The notes beneath the pieces are model-generated. The model was not told where the DNA came from and made no database searches. It was given only the letters and a program-made list of their open reading frames with translations. From positions 1,149,497 through 1,213,496 of the forward strand of contig JAJVDF010000302.1 in the NCBI GenBank assembly GCA_022410635.1: DNA of 64,000 bases, given 5' to 3'. The position numbers and the translations under genes were made by a program. Origin of the DNA: Tretioscincus oriximinensis. Taxonomy: Eukaryota > Chordata > Lepidosauria > Squamata > Gymnophthalmidae. Shown piece after piece: positions 12,481-24,362 of this stretch. Within the stretch, counting starts at the first letter, position 1, and each line of letters opens with the position of its first letter.

Positions 12481-15400
12481 ACGTTTACCATATATATTCA
12501 TATTTCAGGGTTTCCAAATTTTTTATACCATTCTCTTTTAACCCTTTAGCAATTGTTGCTTTAAATTCCAGATCGTCTGACTTTTGGATAGAATTTTTTT
12601 CACCCATTTGTGGCAAAGTGAGGAGCAGCTTTCTACTTTTGTGTGAAACATAAAAAGTCAAAAATACAACATTCACACTTCCTGCTCCTGGGCTAGAAGC
12701 AGGAAAGTTTCTTTCTAGGGAAGTGTGAATGATAGGAACCATTTCCCCTACCAGTGGATAGGAGTGGTCCACGGTGACTATTCCCTAAAGATAACTTTTA
12801 AAAACTTCTATTTGTGCTTTTCTTCAGAATTCCCACAGCACAGATAGATTCTGACCTACAATTTGCAGTTCTCAAAACAACGACCAGGTCTTAGCAGGCA
12901 GGATGCATNATAAAAGCTGTGGTTGAAGCTGGGTATGATGCGAAACAATGCTGACAGTGTGTTAGGCAGGTGCATTTCTGCTCTTGGAGTGTTCTCTATC
13001 CTGATACAAAATTCAAGAGCAGACTTGAGTGACAATACATTTTAATAAAATTGTGTGATTTTCATTTTCTTNGGCTCCAGCATTATTGTTCTCTGCATGA
13101 AATCTGGTCCAGCTCTAACAGTTTAATATACAGTACATTTGATGCTTGCTCTTTCTTAGAGGAGTGGCTGGTGATCTTTGTTCACTTGTTTACACTTTAG
13201 CAGACCATTTCCTGAATTATACCCTCTTTCATATTAGCAAAATGTTTATAATTAATATAGTTGCACTATTGTATCTTTTTGCGTCATTATTTTTTTTTNA
13301 AAAAAATAATACCCCTAAATGTTCTAGTTTGTACCCCTGAAGNTACATATACCTCAGGTTGGAAATAACTTCTTAGAATCATCAGAGCAGGTAGAAAGTT
13401 TGAATCTATCAAGTATATAAGTTCTCCAAAAAGATGAATTAGTTCTGTTACATGCCTGCATGTTGTTTTGCTTTGAACTGGACAATTAGATTATTTCCCT
13501 TCATATCTGATTTCCCCTTGCACCCCTACCTGTCTGCCAGGTTTGAAGCCATTAAGTATACTCAAGTCTCATTAGAGGATTTTTTCCTTCAAATATTCTT
13601 TNCTCTTCTGCAAACCTTGGAATTCCCTTATTCTAGTTGTTGCTTTCCTCTTGCGTATAGGCAGCGATTTTTGACTGTAATCAGCTTGCTGACTCAGGTA
13701 GCTGAAATGATTATAAAAAGTGAAAATCTGTTCTTTTCTTCTGCCTGCTTGCCAGATTTTCCCAGGTTCCCATTCAAACACTAGCACACCCCTCCTTCAG
13801 CTTACCACCCAACTCTAATGTTTGACAAACTGGAGTTTTCCCCCCCATCCATTGAATTCCTACTATGTTAGGCAGCAATGCTGGGCTGGGAACCTGCTGG
13901 ATTCTGATGCTCCTAGCAGGAGAAACAGGCAAAGGAAATGAGTGGTGCTAGGGGTACAATGTCATTGTTGATGGCAGAGCTGCGGAGACATAAACGGATG
14001 TGTTGTTCTCAGAGCCAGCCTGGTGAATGAATGCTCTGTACTTCATATAGTAGGAGGAGAGACAAGGCAGGGTGGCAGTAGCAGGAGTTCAGTCACAGAA
14101 CATTTTCCTCCTGAGAGATGGTGGGAGGATCCAACAAGCTTTCCAAGGCAGAGAGCTAGCAACCGTAATGAAGTGCAAAAAAATTCTTGTCTGTGCATCT
14201 TTGTAATGGTTCTTAGTAGGAAACAGCCTAACAGGGCTGGCTATGTCATTTTAGGGTGCTGAGGAAAACCAGCTTAAGAAGAGACTGTTCCATGTTGAAG
14301 AAGGATCCACAAGTTTTTCTGGAAAACTTTGTTTTGGCATGGGCAGGGTGGAAGAAGCTTTACTGGAAAGTGCTTAAACTAAGGTGAAGGTAAAGTACAA
14401 GTGTGTTGTGTATGTACCGTATTTGGTTACAAAAGAATGAATGAGGCAGGAAGCTCAGTTTGTAGATAAAATGTGAAAAAAAACTGAAACGAAAGTGATG
14501 GTCAGCAAAAGATAAGCAAAACATTGCTTGATTGGAAAACTGTTTGGTTGTGAAGAGATATTTCCAGCCATCTTTCTTAACTGGAATGTAGAAGAGGCAC
14601 ATTCATATTTTCTTGCCATATTTTCTGTATGTGATTTATTTTCAGTGTTACGTTTATATAGGGCTTCAAATGTATGCTGAGGAACAGTGTGAAAGTGTTA
14701 TGTGCAGCTTNCATTTAGGCATGAGACAGGTTCAGTTCTGTCAAACCCTTACAGAAATTGGCTTCTGTCAATATGCAAATAAGAAATGTTGTTCATGATG
14801 CTCTGCATCATGTTCAAAGATATCCGAGCATCTGAAAAGTGCCAGATGCTTCTCTGTAGTTTTTCATTGTAAGTAAAAAACTTGTGGTTTGAGAATGTAT
14901 AACAAGTAAGATAAATCTACTTTTAATTCTCCCTTTAACTTTTGGAAACTGTGCTGATGGATTGTTAATGATGTATCTTGATAATACAGTTTTTTTGGTA
15001 TGTAGAAGACTAGCCAGCCTCATTCGTTCCATGACTTCTCTTTAGAATTAAAACAAAAATCCTAGGATCTGTGACTAGCTGGAGTATTGCAAATACAATA
15101 GGCTCCTTCTCTACTACTACTGAATATTAATAATTAACTATCATTTTGAATGAAAAGTCAATACAAAGCATAGGAAGTGCAAAATATAGACCTGGGAGTG
15201 GCAAAAATACCCTACCAAGTACTGTAGATAAATATGCTGTGAAAAATGTGTCATTCCACATCAAGTGGTCAAATTTTAAGAATCAATAAGGCATCAAAAT
15301 GTGAGTAGGGAGTTAGTAACAGGTGTCTAGGTTCAAGGTTAAACTGTTGCTCATGATGAATCTCATAGTGATGATACTCCCTGCTTCTGGTTTCAATGTT

Positions 15401-16130
15401 TCCTGACTTTATCAGACTTTGACCTTTAATATACTGTATCTGGACTGACAATTATGTTAATAAATGCCTGGCTATACATTTTGCCTTTTGAACTCAGATT
15501 GAATGAGTTATTAGCTTCTGCTGCTTTCAGTTATAAAAACAACAATATAATTTGTGCATTTGCAGCTGAAACAGGATACTCTCAAAATTTTGCGAAACTG
15601 GCCATTTTGCAATATTGTGTAGAAACTGGCGTAAAGAAATAGAAATAAATGCTGTCCTGACTTCCATGAAAAAACACAAGATGTTACAATACTAACACAG
15701 CTATTTCTCTGAATAGGCCAGAATAATAGACAGAATTGAAAATAGTCATAGGCCCAACCAACAGATAAATTACANAATAACGGATAGCAGAGTGGTCTTT
15801 TCTGCTTTGGGATATTAAAATNGGAGAGAGGCAAAGAGAAAATTGCTTTGGATTCCACAATTTGAATTTGGGGAAAAGAATTGTCGTTTGTATCAGATCC
15901 ACTGGAACATGAATTCAATCCTTGGTCTTTCCCAAACTGGATTGTTTCTAGATTATTTCTGCCCCGTCCCCAATTTGGTACATAGAGACGGTACGTTACA
16001 TCAGATCTTCTATTTGATCCTTAATTAATAAATAATGCTCCAGACTGGATTTGTTGGAAATCAGATTTACGTACGTGCCTATTTATAATGCTTAAATTTT
16101 AATTGAATGGCATGTATGATAGGCTGAACT
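12481..16130. other. No gene recognised
   Basis: AT-rich, with scattered N bases (12909, 13072, 13300, 13343, 13602, 14711, 15775, 15822). Open frames are short and show no conserved motif or consistent splice sites. The stretch 12655-12720 has a small inverted pair (AACATTCACACTTCCTG / AGGGAAGTGTGAATG). Nothing else stands out. Confidence 0.4.
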
Positions 16131-16141
16131 GGTTCCTAAAT

Positions 16142-16269
16142 TTCAGAAAAATAGCTGTGTTCCTAAATTTCAGAAAAATAGCTGCATCTGAAAAAGTAGA
16201 CATGTCTACGAAAGCTTATGCCACCCACTTTTCTCAAGTTAGTCCCAAAGTGCTACTAGCTCCTTTGCT
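16142..16269. mobile_element. Fold-back SINE-like element, copy 1
   Basis: Contains CATCTGAAAAAGTAGACATG, TCTACGAAAGCTTATGCCAC and ends ...GTGCTACTAGCTCCTTTGCT. It is flanked by an 11-bp direct repeat GGTTCCTAAAT (16131-16141, 16270-16280). The left part is shortened, and the TCAGAAAAATAGCTG unit is duplicated within it. See copy 2 (21665-21834) for the full structure. Confidence 0.75.
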
Positions 16270-16358
16270 GGTTCCTAAATGACATTTTGAATCCTGTCAT
16301 TTCTTACAATCTCTTTCCACTTAAGTATCCTGAGCTGATACTTTTTTGTCCATACACT

Positions 16359-16886
16359 CAGGGCTTTTTTTGTGACGGAACGCGCCGGAACGCAGTTCCG
16401 GCACCTTTTATTTAGGCAGGGGGGAGCGCGGGGGGGGCGCGGGGGGGGGGCGGGAATGAGCGGCGGCACCTTTTATTTAGGCGCGGGGGGGCGCGAGGGG
16501 GGCGCCGGAATGAGCGGCGGCACCTTTTATTTAGGCGGGGGGGCGCGGGAATGAGCGGCGGCCCCCGCCCCCCCGCCTAAATAAAAGGTGCCGGTACTGC
16601 TGCGTTAGCCGCCGGTGAGGTGGGCGTGGTGTTATCGGAGGCGGCGACGCCCCCCTCGCCGACGGGGGACGGAGTTAGCGGGGCNGCAGCGGCAGCGGCG
16701 GGGGGGCGGGAATGAGCAGCGGGGGCCGCCTCCGCTCCCCCGCCCCCCCCGCCTAAATAAAAGGTGCCGGTACTGCTGCGTTGGCCACCGGCGAGGGGGG
16801 CCGCCGGCGAGGGGTGTGTGGCCCCGCCCCCCCGCCCCCCCGCCGCCGTTAGTTCCAGCACCTTTTGTTCTGGAAAAAAAGCACTG
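16359..16886. mobile_element. hAT-type MITE with GC-island interior
   Basis: The termini are CAGGGCTTTTTTTGTG... and ...AAAAAAAGCACTG, an inverted pair with one mismatch. Immediately outside lies a perfect 8-bp duplication CATACACT (16351-16358, 16887-16894), the hallmark length for hAT transposons. The 528-bp interior is extremely GC- and CpG-rich. It is built of repeated blocks: GGCACCTTTTATTTAGGCG occurs three times directly (about 16400-16535) and twice inverted (about 16576-16594 and 16751-16770), with GGGAATGAGCGGCGGC between blocks. Open frames here are artefacts of GC richness. No transposase is encoded. Confidence 0.85.
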
Positions 16887-16894
16887 CATACACT

Positions 16895-17689
16895 TATGTT
16901 TATTAGAAGAGCTCCACTCCTGCTTGTACACTTAATCTGTGCAAGATGGAATGTAATCCGGATCAAGAGATCCAAACTGACCTCCCAACCAGTTTATGTC
17001 CAGAATATCAATATTGTTAGACCTCAGTCCATGGTGCAGTGTCCCTTGTTGAACAACCAAATGCCATAAATATTTATTCCTGCACATTGGTGCATTTAAG
17101 AGTCCAATTCTGAAGTCCATGAGGACATCAGGGCAGCATAAAGAGCAAGTTCCCGATCGTTAGACTTTTAAAATTGATACTATTTAAATACAGCAGGTTC
17201 CATACACAACNGTATCAATTCAATTTATAAAAACTTCTCATGTTCCCAGACAAATTATATGATCAATGTAATGACAATAAAGAATACATTTTGTTGACAT
17301 AGGAATCATTCTAGACTATATTCCAGAATAGGATCTGACATCCACATTCTAGTGCAGACTACAACAGGCCTTTGGAATCCAGAATAAAGTCATTGGCAGA
17401 AAAGGCCATACTATTCACATTTAGGAAGCATAAGTCAGAAAGCCTTCTTTCTACAATCTATTTGGCTTTTGTACATTATACAGAGGCAGAAATCACATAA
17501 AAGGACTTATTGTTTGTGTATGGTCTGTTTGAAGCTGGACAAATGGTAAGCATTGCATAAAATTAGCACAATGACAAGAAATATCAAGCTTCCTCTGTAA
17601 TTGCCTTGCAGATTTCAAAGAAATAGCCATGTTATTCCAGGTCCAGAAAATCTAGCAAAGAGGTCTGGTACCANATCTCCTCTCAGTCT
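16895..17689. other. No gene recognised; one possible SINE remnant
   Basis: At 17614-17670, TTTCAAAGAAATAGCCATGT...AAATCTAGCAAAG resembles the 5' part of the fold-back SINE at 21665. The rest is AT-rich and unassigned. Confidence 0.35.
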
Positions 17690-19500
17690 TATATAATAAC
17701 ATAAGAGGAGCCCTGCAGGGTTATTCTCACACAGAGACCCACTAATTGCGTCTGGGAAGTCGGAACAGAAGAAGGCCAAATCTTCACCTCTTCTCGGCGC
17801 CCTTCAAATGGTATTTCACGAGTACTGCCTGTTGCTCCATCCCAGAGGCAGTTTCAAAAGATCCACCCTAGTAGCTATTTATACCCTTGGTGCCCATAAA
17901 CGTATCTAACACTGTCCTGAACCTATCCAGGTTCCACAGGCAAATGACCTTCTGGGTGAAAAAATACTTTCCTTTGTCTGCTCTCACTCTTCGGCCCATT
18001 AGTTTCAAGGATTGCTCCCTGGTCCTAGTGTTGTGTGGTAGAGAAAGTAATTTTTCTCTATTCACTTTTTCCACGTGATACATGATTTTATACACCTCAA
18101 TCAGATAATCTTTTAAACACCTTCTTTCAAAGTTGAAGAGTNCGCGACATTGCAGCCTGGCTTCATAAGGGAGGTGCTCCACTCCTTTGATCATTCTTGT
18201 TGCCCTTTTCTGCATCTTCTCTAGTTCTACAATATCTTTTTTGAGATGTGGTGCCCAGAATTGGATACAGTATTCCAAATGTGGCTTTTTTGCTGCTATT
18301 GCACACTGAGTTGACACCTTCATAGAACTGTCCACCAGCACTCCAAGAACCTTTTCCTGCTTGGTACCCATCAGTTTATAGGAGTAATTGGGGGTTTTTG
18401 CCCCAATGTGCATGACTTTGCACTTGCTTAAGTTGAAATGAATTTGCCACTTTGTTGCTGCTCAGCCAATTTCAAATGATCACTCTGGAGCTCCTTGCAG
18501 TCACATCCAGTTTGCATTTAGCGTCGTCAGCNAACTTGGCTACTTTGCTATTTAACTCAGCATCCAGATCGTTCATGAATACAATGAAATATGAATAANA
18601 TACCGAACCTTGGGGTACTCCTCTTTTCACCTCCTTTCACCTGAAGAACCGTCCATTCACTACTATCCTCTATCTTATGTCTTCCAGGACAGGGTGTGTC
18701 CTCTTATTCCCTGACTGTGGAGCTTTTGTAGGAGCCTTTGACGAGGAACTTTATCAAAAGCATTCTGAAATTCTAGATAGACAATTTCAACTGGGTTTCC
18801 TTTATCCACATATTTATTAACACTCTCAAAAAATTCTAACAAGTTTGTAAGGTGTGATTTAACTTTACAGAAGCCATGCTGAGTTTCATCCAGCAATGCA
18901 TGCTTCTCCATGTGTTTGGTAATGTTATCCTTTATTATGGTTTCCAACACTTTACCTGAAACTGATTGGTTTCGTATAATTTCTGGGATTATCCTGGGGT
19001 CCTTTTTTGAAGCTTGGTGTTACATTTGCTACCCTCCAATTGACTGGCACAATGCATAAAGAAAGATTAAATATTTTGACTAGACGTTCAGCAATTTCAC
19101 ATCTGAACTGTTTAAGAATTCTGGGATGAATGCCATCTGGCCCTGTGGATTTATTGGTGTTCAGTTTGTTAAAGCTAGCAAGGACCTTCTCCTTTGTTAT
19201 CTCTGTCCAGTTTAATTCCTCTGCTGGTTTTCCTGAGAAGACTAAAATCTGTTACGGGTATATACCCTCTATCCTCTTCAGTAAAAACTGAAGCAAAAAA
19301 TTCATTTAACCTCTCTGCAATCTCCGTGTCCTCCTTGATTATCCCNTTCTGTTTATTGCTGTCTAGTGGTCTGACTGCTTTTCTGGTAGGTTTTCTCTTC
19401 TGCAGACAAAATATATTTAGATCATTTAACCACTCTTCATAGGACATGGTTCTTTGTAAATCAGTATTAGGCCGATTCACATTTATCTTTCAGAAATTTA
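17690..19500 (-). mobile_element. CR1 LINE, 5'-truncated, includes RT domain
   Basis: This is the longest CR1 copy in the window. In minus-strand order it shows 'ERLNEFFASVFTEEDRGYIP' (about 19250-19300), 'FQNAFDKVPRQRLLQKL' (about 18720-18780), the catalytic 'ADDAKCKLDV' preceded by an N-containing codon (about 18505-18535), then 'VDSSMKVSTQCAIAAKKPHL'. The C-terminal 'LEKMQKRATRMIKGVEHLPY' runs into the 3' UTR, which ends near 17690 at ...CATAAGAGG. Frameshifts separate the pieces. The 'R' to 'HLEYC' junction lacks the residues between 'AAKK' and 'PHLEYC', an internal deletion. Confidence 0.85.
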
Positions 19501-20219
19501 CCTTTTAAAGACAGATGTTCTATCCACCCATCACTCCAGTTGGGAGGGGATGAGGTGCATGAGGTTGAGTGAGACTTGAGGGATAGATCTTAGAGCTTTG
19601 AAGATGCAAATCTAAAGGCCCCTTTCCTTGCAACAAAAGAAGTATTATGGATGCCTTCATTTTCCACCACCATAGGAATGCTTGTGGACAGCACATCAGG
19701 TATGTTCTGAAGATGACTTGGGCACTTGTAACAGCATCTGGGTACAAATGTGGGGTTCCAGCAGTCATAGTGGAGCATTCTGTGAGGTTAATTGTGAAAA
19801 GCCCCACAGATCATGATACCTTACTAAATAAGTAACAATATTCATGATCATTAAACCTTTTTGTATAGTGCAGTAGCTTTGAAATATATGAACTATATGA
19901 TTAGTATATTTCTGGCACAAAATAAAAGTGGTATAAGGGCTTGTCATATTGCACGGAGGAAATGTGTCTAATCAAGGATGGAATTTCTTATTTACTTTGC
20001 TCTTATTTTTTTAATATGTGAGAAAGAATATCTAGATTGTTAATCAAGCAAAAATGGACACGTGTACCATTCCACGTACATTTTGTGAAGGCTATGAAAA
20101 TATTTGATCATGATATTGAAGTTGATACATTTCTGTTGGGAAATTATTCATAAACTCAACAGACAGCATCAAAATTGTCTCCTGACAAATGGATTTTGCA
20201 CTAGATGCACTTGCTGTGA
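19501..20219. other. No gene recognised
   Basis: AT-rich DNA with short frames only. Nothing I can assign. Confidence 0.35.
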
Positions 20220-20798
20220 TCATGCATGCATAATTCCTTTTTTTAAATAACTTTTATTGGAANTGCGTTCCTAATCCTTAAATATAGATGTGGCTTAATG
20301 ATGTAACTTAACAACTTTCTATATTGTTGACATAAAGACACTGTGTCCCAAAATGTGATTTAACTAGAATAAAGACTGATTATGCAATGTGCTATTTCTA
20401 CTGCTATTGCATCCATTATATATTCATACAACCTTTGCATCAGCCATTTCATCTTTCCATCTAGCTACAAGAACATTTTGATATCTACTTTATCTCTTGG
20501 TTGTGGAGGCTAATTTGTTCGATACCCCCATTCCCCAATCTTATTCTCAAATGAAGCATGGTGTTTATTTCTCATTCCATTCTTTTCCAATATTTCTGTA
20601 CCTTATTACATTGCCATATCATATGTATAAGTACATCTGGTACATTTGGAAAATAAATGAGATAATTATGCTGACGCACCACTTACTTTTGTCTTACCTC
20701 TTTAATTCTATTATTCTTATTTTTAATTCTCTACNTATATCTTCTAAATTTAAGTCCATGTTCCATGTTACACGTTACAAATTCTGTAGTTCAATTTT
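20220..20798 (-). mobile_element. L1-like LINE fragment, part 1
   Basis: The segment TTACATTGCCATATCATATG...CATCTGGTACATTTGG, read on the minus strand, resembles the C-terminal 'CxHC' region seen in the L1 copy near 5010-5050. It begins near TTTTTTTAAATAACTTTTATTGG. The assignment rests on similarity by eye to 4950-5060, so it is tentative. Confidence 0.4.
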
Positions 20799-21231
20799 AG
20801 GCTGCAACCACACAGCAGATACTTACCTGGATGGGAGAGACCTGGAGGCAGCTCCACTGGACTTGATCACATCTTGTCAGTGCTGATTGCATTGAAAAGC
20901 CCCATTGCTTCACATTTTCTNGGAACAGAGAGAGGACAATCCAGTAGTGGAGCACCCCAGAATCTCTCCCATTGCTGCATACAGCTTGTGATTCAGATGA
21001 TGTCCACATATGGGGCGAGAATGTGCCCAATATTACATGAGACCAGGCAATTGGGAGGCTTGCACGTGGCAGCTTCTGGGACACAAGTGAGTGCCAGGAG
21101 TGCATCCTGGCTGTTGCCTTGGTAGTACCTCGCACCTTATGAGGAGATCTTCAGCAGTTAATTGTAGGTAAGTGGGGGATTGGTTATAGCCTGCAGAATG
21201 CGAACTATAGCCTTTTGTGTGGAGACAGCCT
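20799..21231. mobile_element. Possible non-autonomous DNA transposon
   Basis: The left end AGGCTGCAACCACACA and the right end TGTGTGGAGACAGCCT are inverted relative to each other, matching at about 12 of 16 positions. A second inner pair ACTTACCT/AGGTAAGT supports a fold-back design. It appears to split the L1-like segment. No target duplication is clear. Confidence 0.45.
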
Positions 21232-21560
21232 GAAACTCTTTAACTGTATTTATAGTTTTGTATATGTATCCTGCTGTGCCTTTCTCTTTGTTTACTGTCC
21301 TTCTTATATTTTCTAGGTTTGTGATAAAAATTATAATCTGTCATAACAATGTCCTAAATCTCATGCATGTTTCAAATTTATAATCTTTCTTAAGATCTAT
21401 ATTACTTGAATAATTACCTCAATAATTCAATTTCCATTTTTCTATATTTTGTTTCCTGTTTATAGCTAACCCTAATATTTTTATTCTTAAGTATATTTTC
21501 ATTTCATTACTTTTTAAAAATATTTTATTCAACTCAGCTATTTTGTCTACAAACTGAACT
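21232..21560 (-). mobile_element. L1-like LINE fragment, part 2
   Basis: AT-rich sequence with the same composition and apparent orientation as 20220-20798, resuming after the putative DNA transposon. Tentative. Confidence 0.3.
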
Positions 21561-21664
21561 GCAACTAAAAACCTGCACAAACAATCCCATCAAAGAGTGT
21601 AAAAATTAATCTGGGATACTCTACATAGGCAAAACAAACAACAGATTAAAACTATAGTTTTCTA

Positions 21665-21834
21665 TTTCAGAGAAATAGCCGTGTTAGTCTAGCAGAAAGT
21701 CCAGCAAAGGAGCTAGCAGCACTTTGAGACTAACGTGAGAAAAGGGGTTGGCATCTGAAGAAGTAGACCTGTCTACGAAAGCTTATGCCAACCACTTTTC
21801 TCAAGTTAGTCTCAAAGTGCTGCTAGCTCCTTTG
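21665..21834. mobile_element. Fold-back SINE-like element, copy 2 (full)
   Basis: This is the most complete copy at 170 bp. The head is TTTCAGAGAAATAGCCGTGT. Two arms follow, AGCAAAGGAGCTAGCAGCAC...GGGGTTGGCAT and the near-exact reverse complement ATGCCAACC...GCTAGCTCCTTTGCT, around a short core CTGAAGAAGTAGACCTGTCT. A perfect 13-bp direct repeat CTATAGTTTTCTA flanks it (21652-21664, 21835-21847). Direct repeats of this length point to LINE-driven insertion even though the body folds like a MITE. Confidence 0.85.
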
Positions 21835-22020
21835 CTATAGTTTTCTACTGAGGCAATAAGGCAAGTCCTTCTGTCTTGAGACTCTGCAACTTGTCAAACT
21901 GAATGACAACTTTTCCAAAGCTCATTGAGTATATGTTCAAAAAATGCTCAGCTATATTTAAATGTGTACATGTTTATGTGTAAATTACAACTTAATATTT
22001 ATTGTCAAGTGGCAACAGCA

Positions 22021-22060
22021 TGATGGTGGTGGTGGTGATGATGATGATGATAATAATAAA
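22021..22060. repeat. GGT/GAT/AAT trinucleotide microsatellite
   Basis: GATGGTGGTGGTGGTGATGA continuing into TGATAATAATAAA: adjoining (GGT)n, (GAT)n and (AAT)n runs. Confidence 0.9.
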
Positions 22061-22220
22061 TGCATTGATGATAAACTATTTTTATTTCCTTTTAAAAAAA
22101 TGTACACAACTTCAAACTTGCATTTGAATTTTGTCACTTAATGCTTGACAAATCATTTCATCTTGCTCTGTCATTGCAAACCATTTATGATGTGGTCTTC
22201 ATTCTAGAGTAGCTCTAGGG

Positions 22221-22363
22221 CAGAGATGTCCAACAGGTGACACTCCAGATGTTTCTGAACCACAACTCCCAACAACCCCTTCCACTTCCAGCACATTTAG
22301 GCCCACTCTGCTACACCAAATGGATTCAGGAACATCTAGAGCCTCACCCGTTGGACATCTCTG
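22221..22363. mobile_element. hAT-type MITE, 143 bp
   Basis: The termini CAGAGATGTCCAACAGGTG and CACCCGTTGGACATCTCTG are inverted repeats (one mismatch in 19). The flanks CTCTAGGG (22213-22220) and TTCTAGGG (22364-22371) match at 7 of 8 positions, as expected for a hAT target duplication. The interior has the ACCACAACTCCCAACAA word common in amniote hAT MITEs. Confidence 0.85.
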
Positions 22364-22371
22364 TTCTAGGG

Positions 22372-24196
22372 TGATTACTGTTTACATTAGGTCATCGAGG
22401 ACTATACGTTCCAATGCACCAAGTGGTTTGTACATACCACTTGTATAGCAACTGTTAAACATCTGCCTTGGTGGGTGATCAGTATCATACTTGAATAGAT
22501 CCCTCTTAAGTTGGTTTCCTTTTGTATATGCAAAGTGGCTGGGCAACATGAAAACTACCAGAGAATGTAGACAATTTCCTTTTTGCAGAAGCCTGCAAAA
22601 CTACATAACTTCACAAAGTCTGCAAACACACTATGCCTTAAAACGGGGAGTGAAAACAATTGCTGGAATTAGAATTGGGTCCATGTTGGATCCTCTGGTG
22701 CATTTTAAATGTCCCCACACTCTCCCTATCACTGTTTGCCTCATCTGCCCTGCAGATGCTCAACTCACCCTTCTCCTCCCCTGTGGAGATCCCTTCCTTG
22801 CAAGCAGCCAAGCCTGGTCAGCTGCCTCCTGCTCCTCTTCTCCTCCAGACTGCCACAGCTGGCAGGACTTCCTATCTTTGCTGATCCCTGGCAGCACCTC
22901 GTTGGTAGGGCAGGGATCCCTATGAGGGCGAAGGGTATTTCCTGAGCCCATGCGTGTGTGGTGCAGATAAGCTGGCTGGAAAAGGAAGAAGATGGACAAA
23001 AGTACAGCTCAACAGAAGGGGAGCTAGAGAGCTCCATAGTCAGAANGCTGTTAACGCGAATTGCAATTTAAAGTCCATGGCGTTGTAAAGAGCAATGGAA
23101 GATGTGTTTTTTAGCTAGTTTATTGTACTTAGTAACTCTTGTACACTTTTTTCTGTCACCATTTAATTATGCTTCTCATATTGTGAAAGATTATTTCCAT
23201 TCCATTATGTTTATTTAACTATATCTAACAACAATGCAAACAATGTTGAAAGTATTTGCTAAGGCCCAGATTTAACTCAGCCAGAATCATTGGGAATTGT
23301 GCTGGCAGCAGNGGAGGACAGGTGTCACATAGCCAACCATGGTAGTCTCCTGATCTCAANCATCAGAAACAGGAGTACGAAACAAAGGTGCTGTCTGGTA
23401 TATACAGCAAGCTGTTAAGGCAGCAGCNGTAGCAAAAACTATCAGATGTGAATAGCCTTTCCGCTATTCTTTTCCTGTGTCTTCCCAGCTGGCTGGGAAG
23501 CTGGTCAGCATGTATGTGTTCATGAGCAAGCATTGGTCAGCTTTTTATTTCCATTGCTGTTACGTCAGGCATTGTGACTGAAGAGAAGAACCAGCCAACA
23601 ATGAATCTTAAAAACCCAACACATTTTGAAAATAAGTTTTCCAAACCGGGTTTTTAAAATTCCTGGACTTCCCTGGGAATATGGGATTCCTGAGACACTC
23701 CCCATTTTCCAGGAATATTCTAAACAAATTGGGAGCATTGGAAGCCCTAGTCTATATGGCCTATCCTTCCTAGAGGAAGAAGAGCAGGTGCACCTGGGCT
23801 TTCACCATGTAATGTACAGGTCCCATCTCACCAGTACCAGTACCAGTGGACCCAGACTGCATTCTCAGAGCATGATTCTGGAGCTCAGGACTCCCCTGAG
23901 AGAGCCAACAGTGAAGGAGCTACATTCCCTTGTCCCCAAAGGACAGGACAATATGGCTGCAGCCACTGCTTATAGCATAGATAGGAGGCCTCAGTGCAGC
24001 CACATGACTAAAACTTGCCTCTTCTTCAGCACAATGTTCCACTTGCTTCCTCTTCGGGCCACAATGGAGGCTTCTTCGCTATGCATCCAGAGAAGATCTG
24101 CAATAGGAGAAGAATCTCCATAGAAAACATGCAACACGAGAAGAAGCCAGCCAACAGGGCTGAGAGATCGCAGCTGGGCGGGCATGTGCAGTGACA
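22372..24196. other. No gene recognised
   Basis: Open frames of 144 and 165 codons lie on the plus strand at 22491-22925 and 23626-24123. They have no domain, hydrophobic or repeat pattern that I recognise, and the first sits in a C/T-rich stretch (22700-22880). I take both as chance frames. Confidence 0.35.
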
Positions 24197-24362
24197 GGGC
24201 CTTATTTGGGCAAAATATAGATACCAGTAATATTAAGAAGATATTAATATTTTTATTGCTTTTATTATTATAAAATCCAAAGTAGCTGAGGGAAGAGGGG
24301 AAGTAAAATAAATAAATAAATAAATTATAGCTCATGGGCAAAACACAGCCTAAATCCGGCCC
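24197..24362. mobile_element. MITE family B, copy 1
   Basis: Ends GGGCCTTATTTGGGCAAAAT and GGGCAAAACACAGCCTAAAT...CCGGCCC form an imperfect 15-bp inverted pair. The interior TAAGAAGATATTAATATTTT and AAATCCAAAGTAGCTGAGGG is shared almost exactly with 56245-56420 and, inverted, with 32061-32225. Confidence 0.75.

Noticed and set aside
16577..16975. 132-codon minus and several plus frames rich in G, P, R and A
   Set aside because: They lie in the GC-rich interior of the hAT MITE, where stop codons are rare. They are not genes.
17868..18413. 181-codon minus frame as a host gene
   Set aside because: Clear CR1 reverse-transcriptase C-terminus followed by the CR1 3' UTR.
22491..22925. 144-codon plus-strand frame
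   Set aside because: Composition follows a C/T-rich stretch, no recognised domain, other overlapping frames are equally open. Treated as chance.
23626..24123. 165-codon plus-strand frame
   Set aside because: Longest non-repeat frame outside the genes, but no motif, hydrophobic pattern or splice context. Protein-like words were not recognised.
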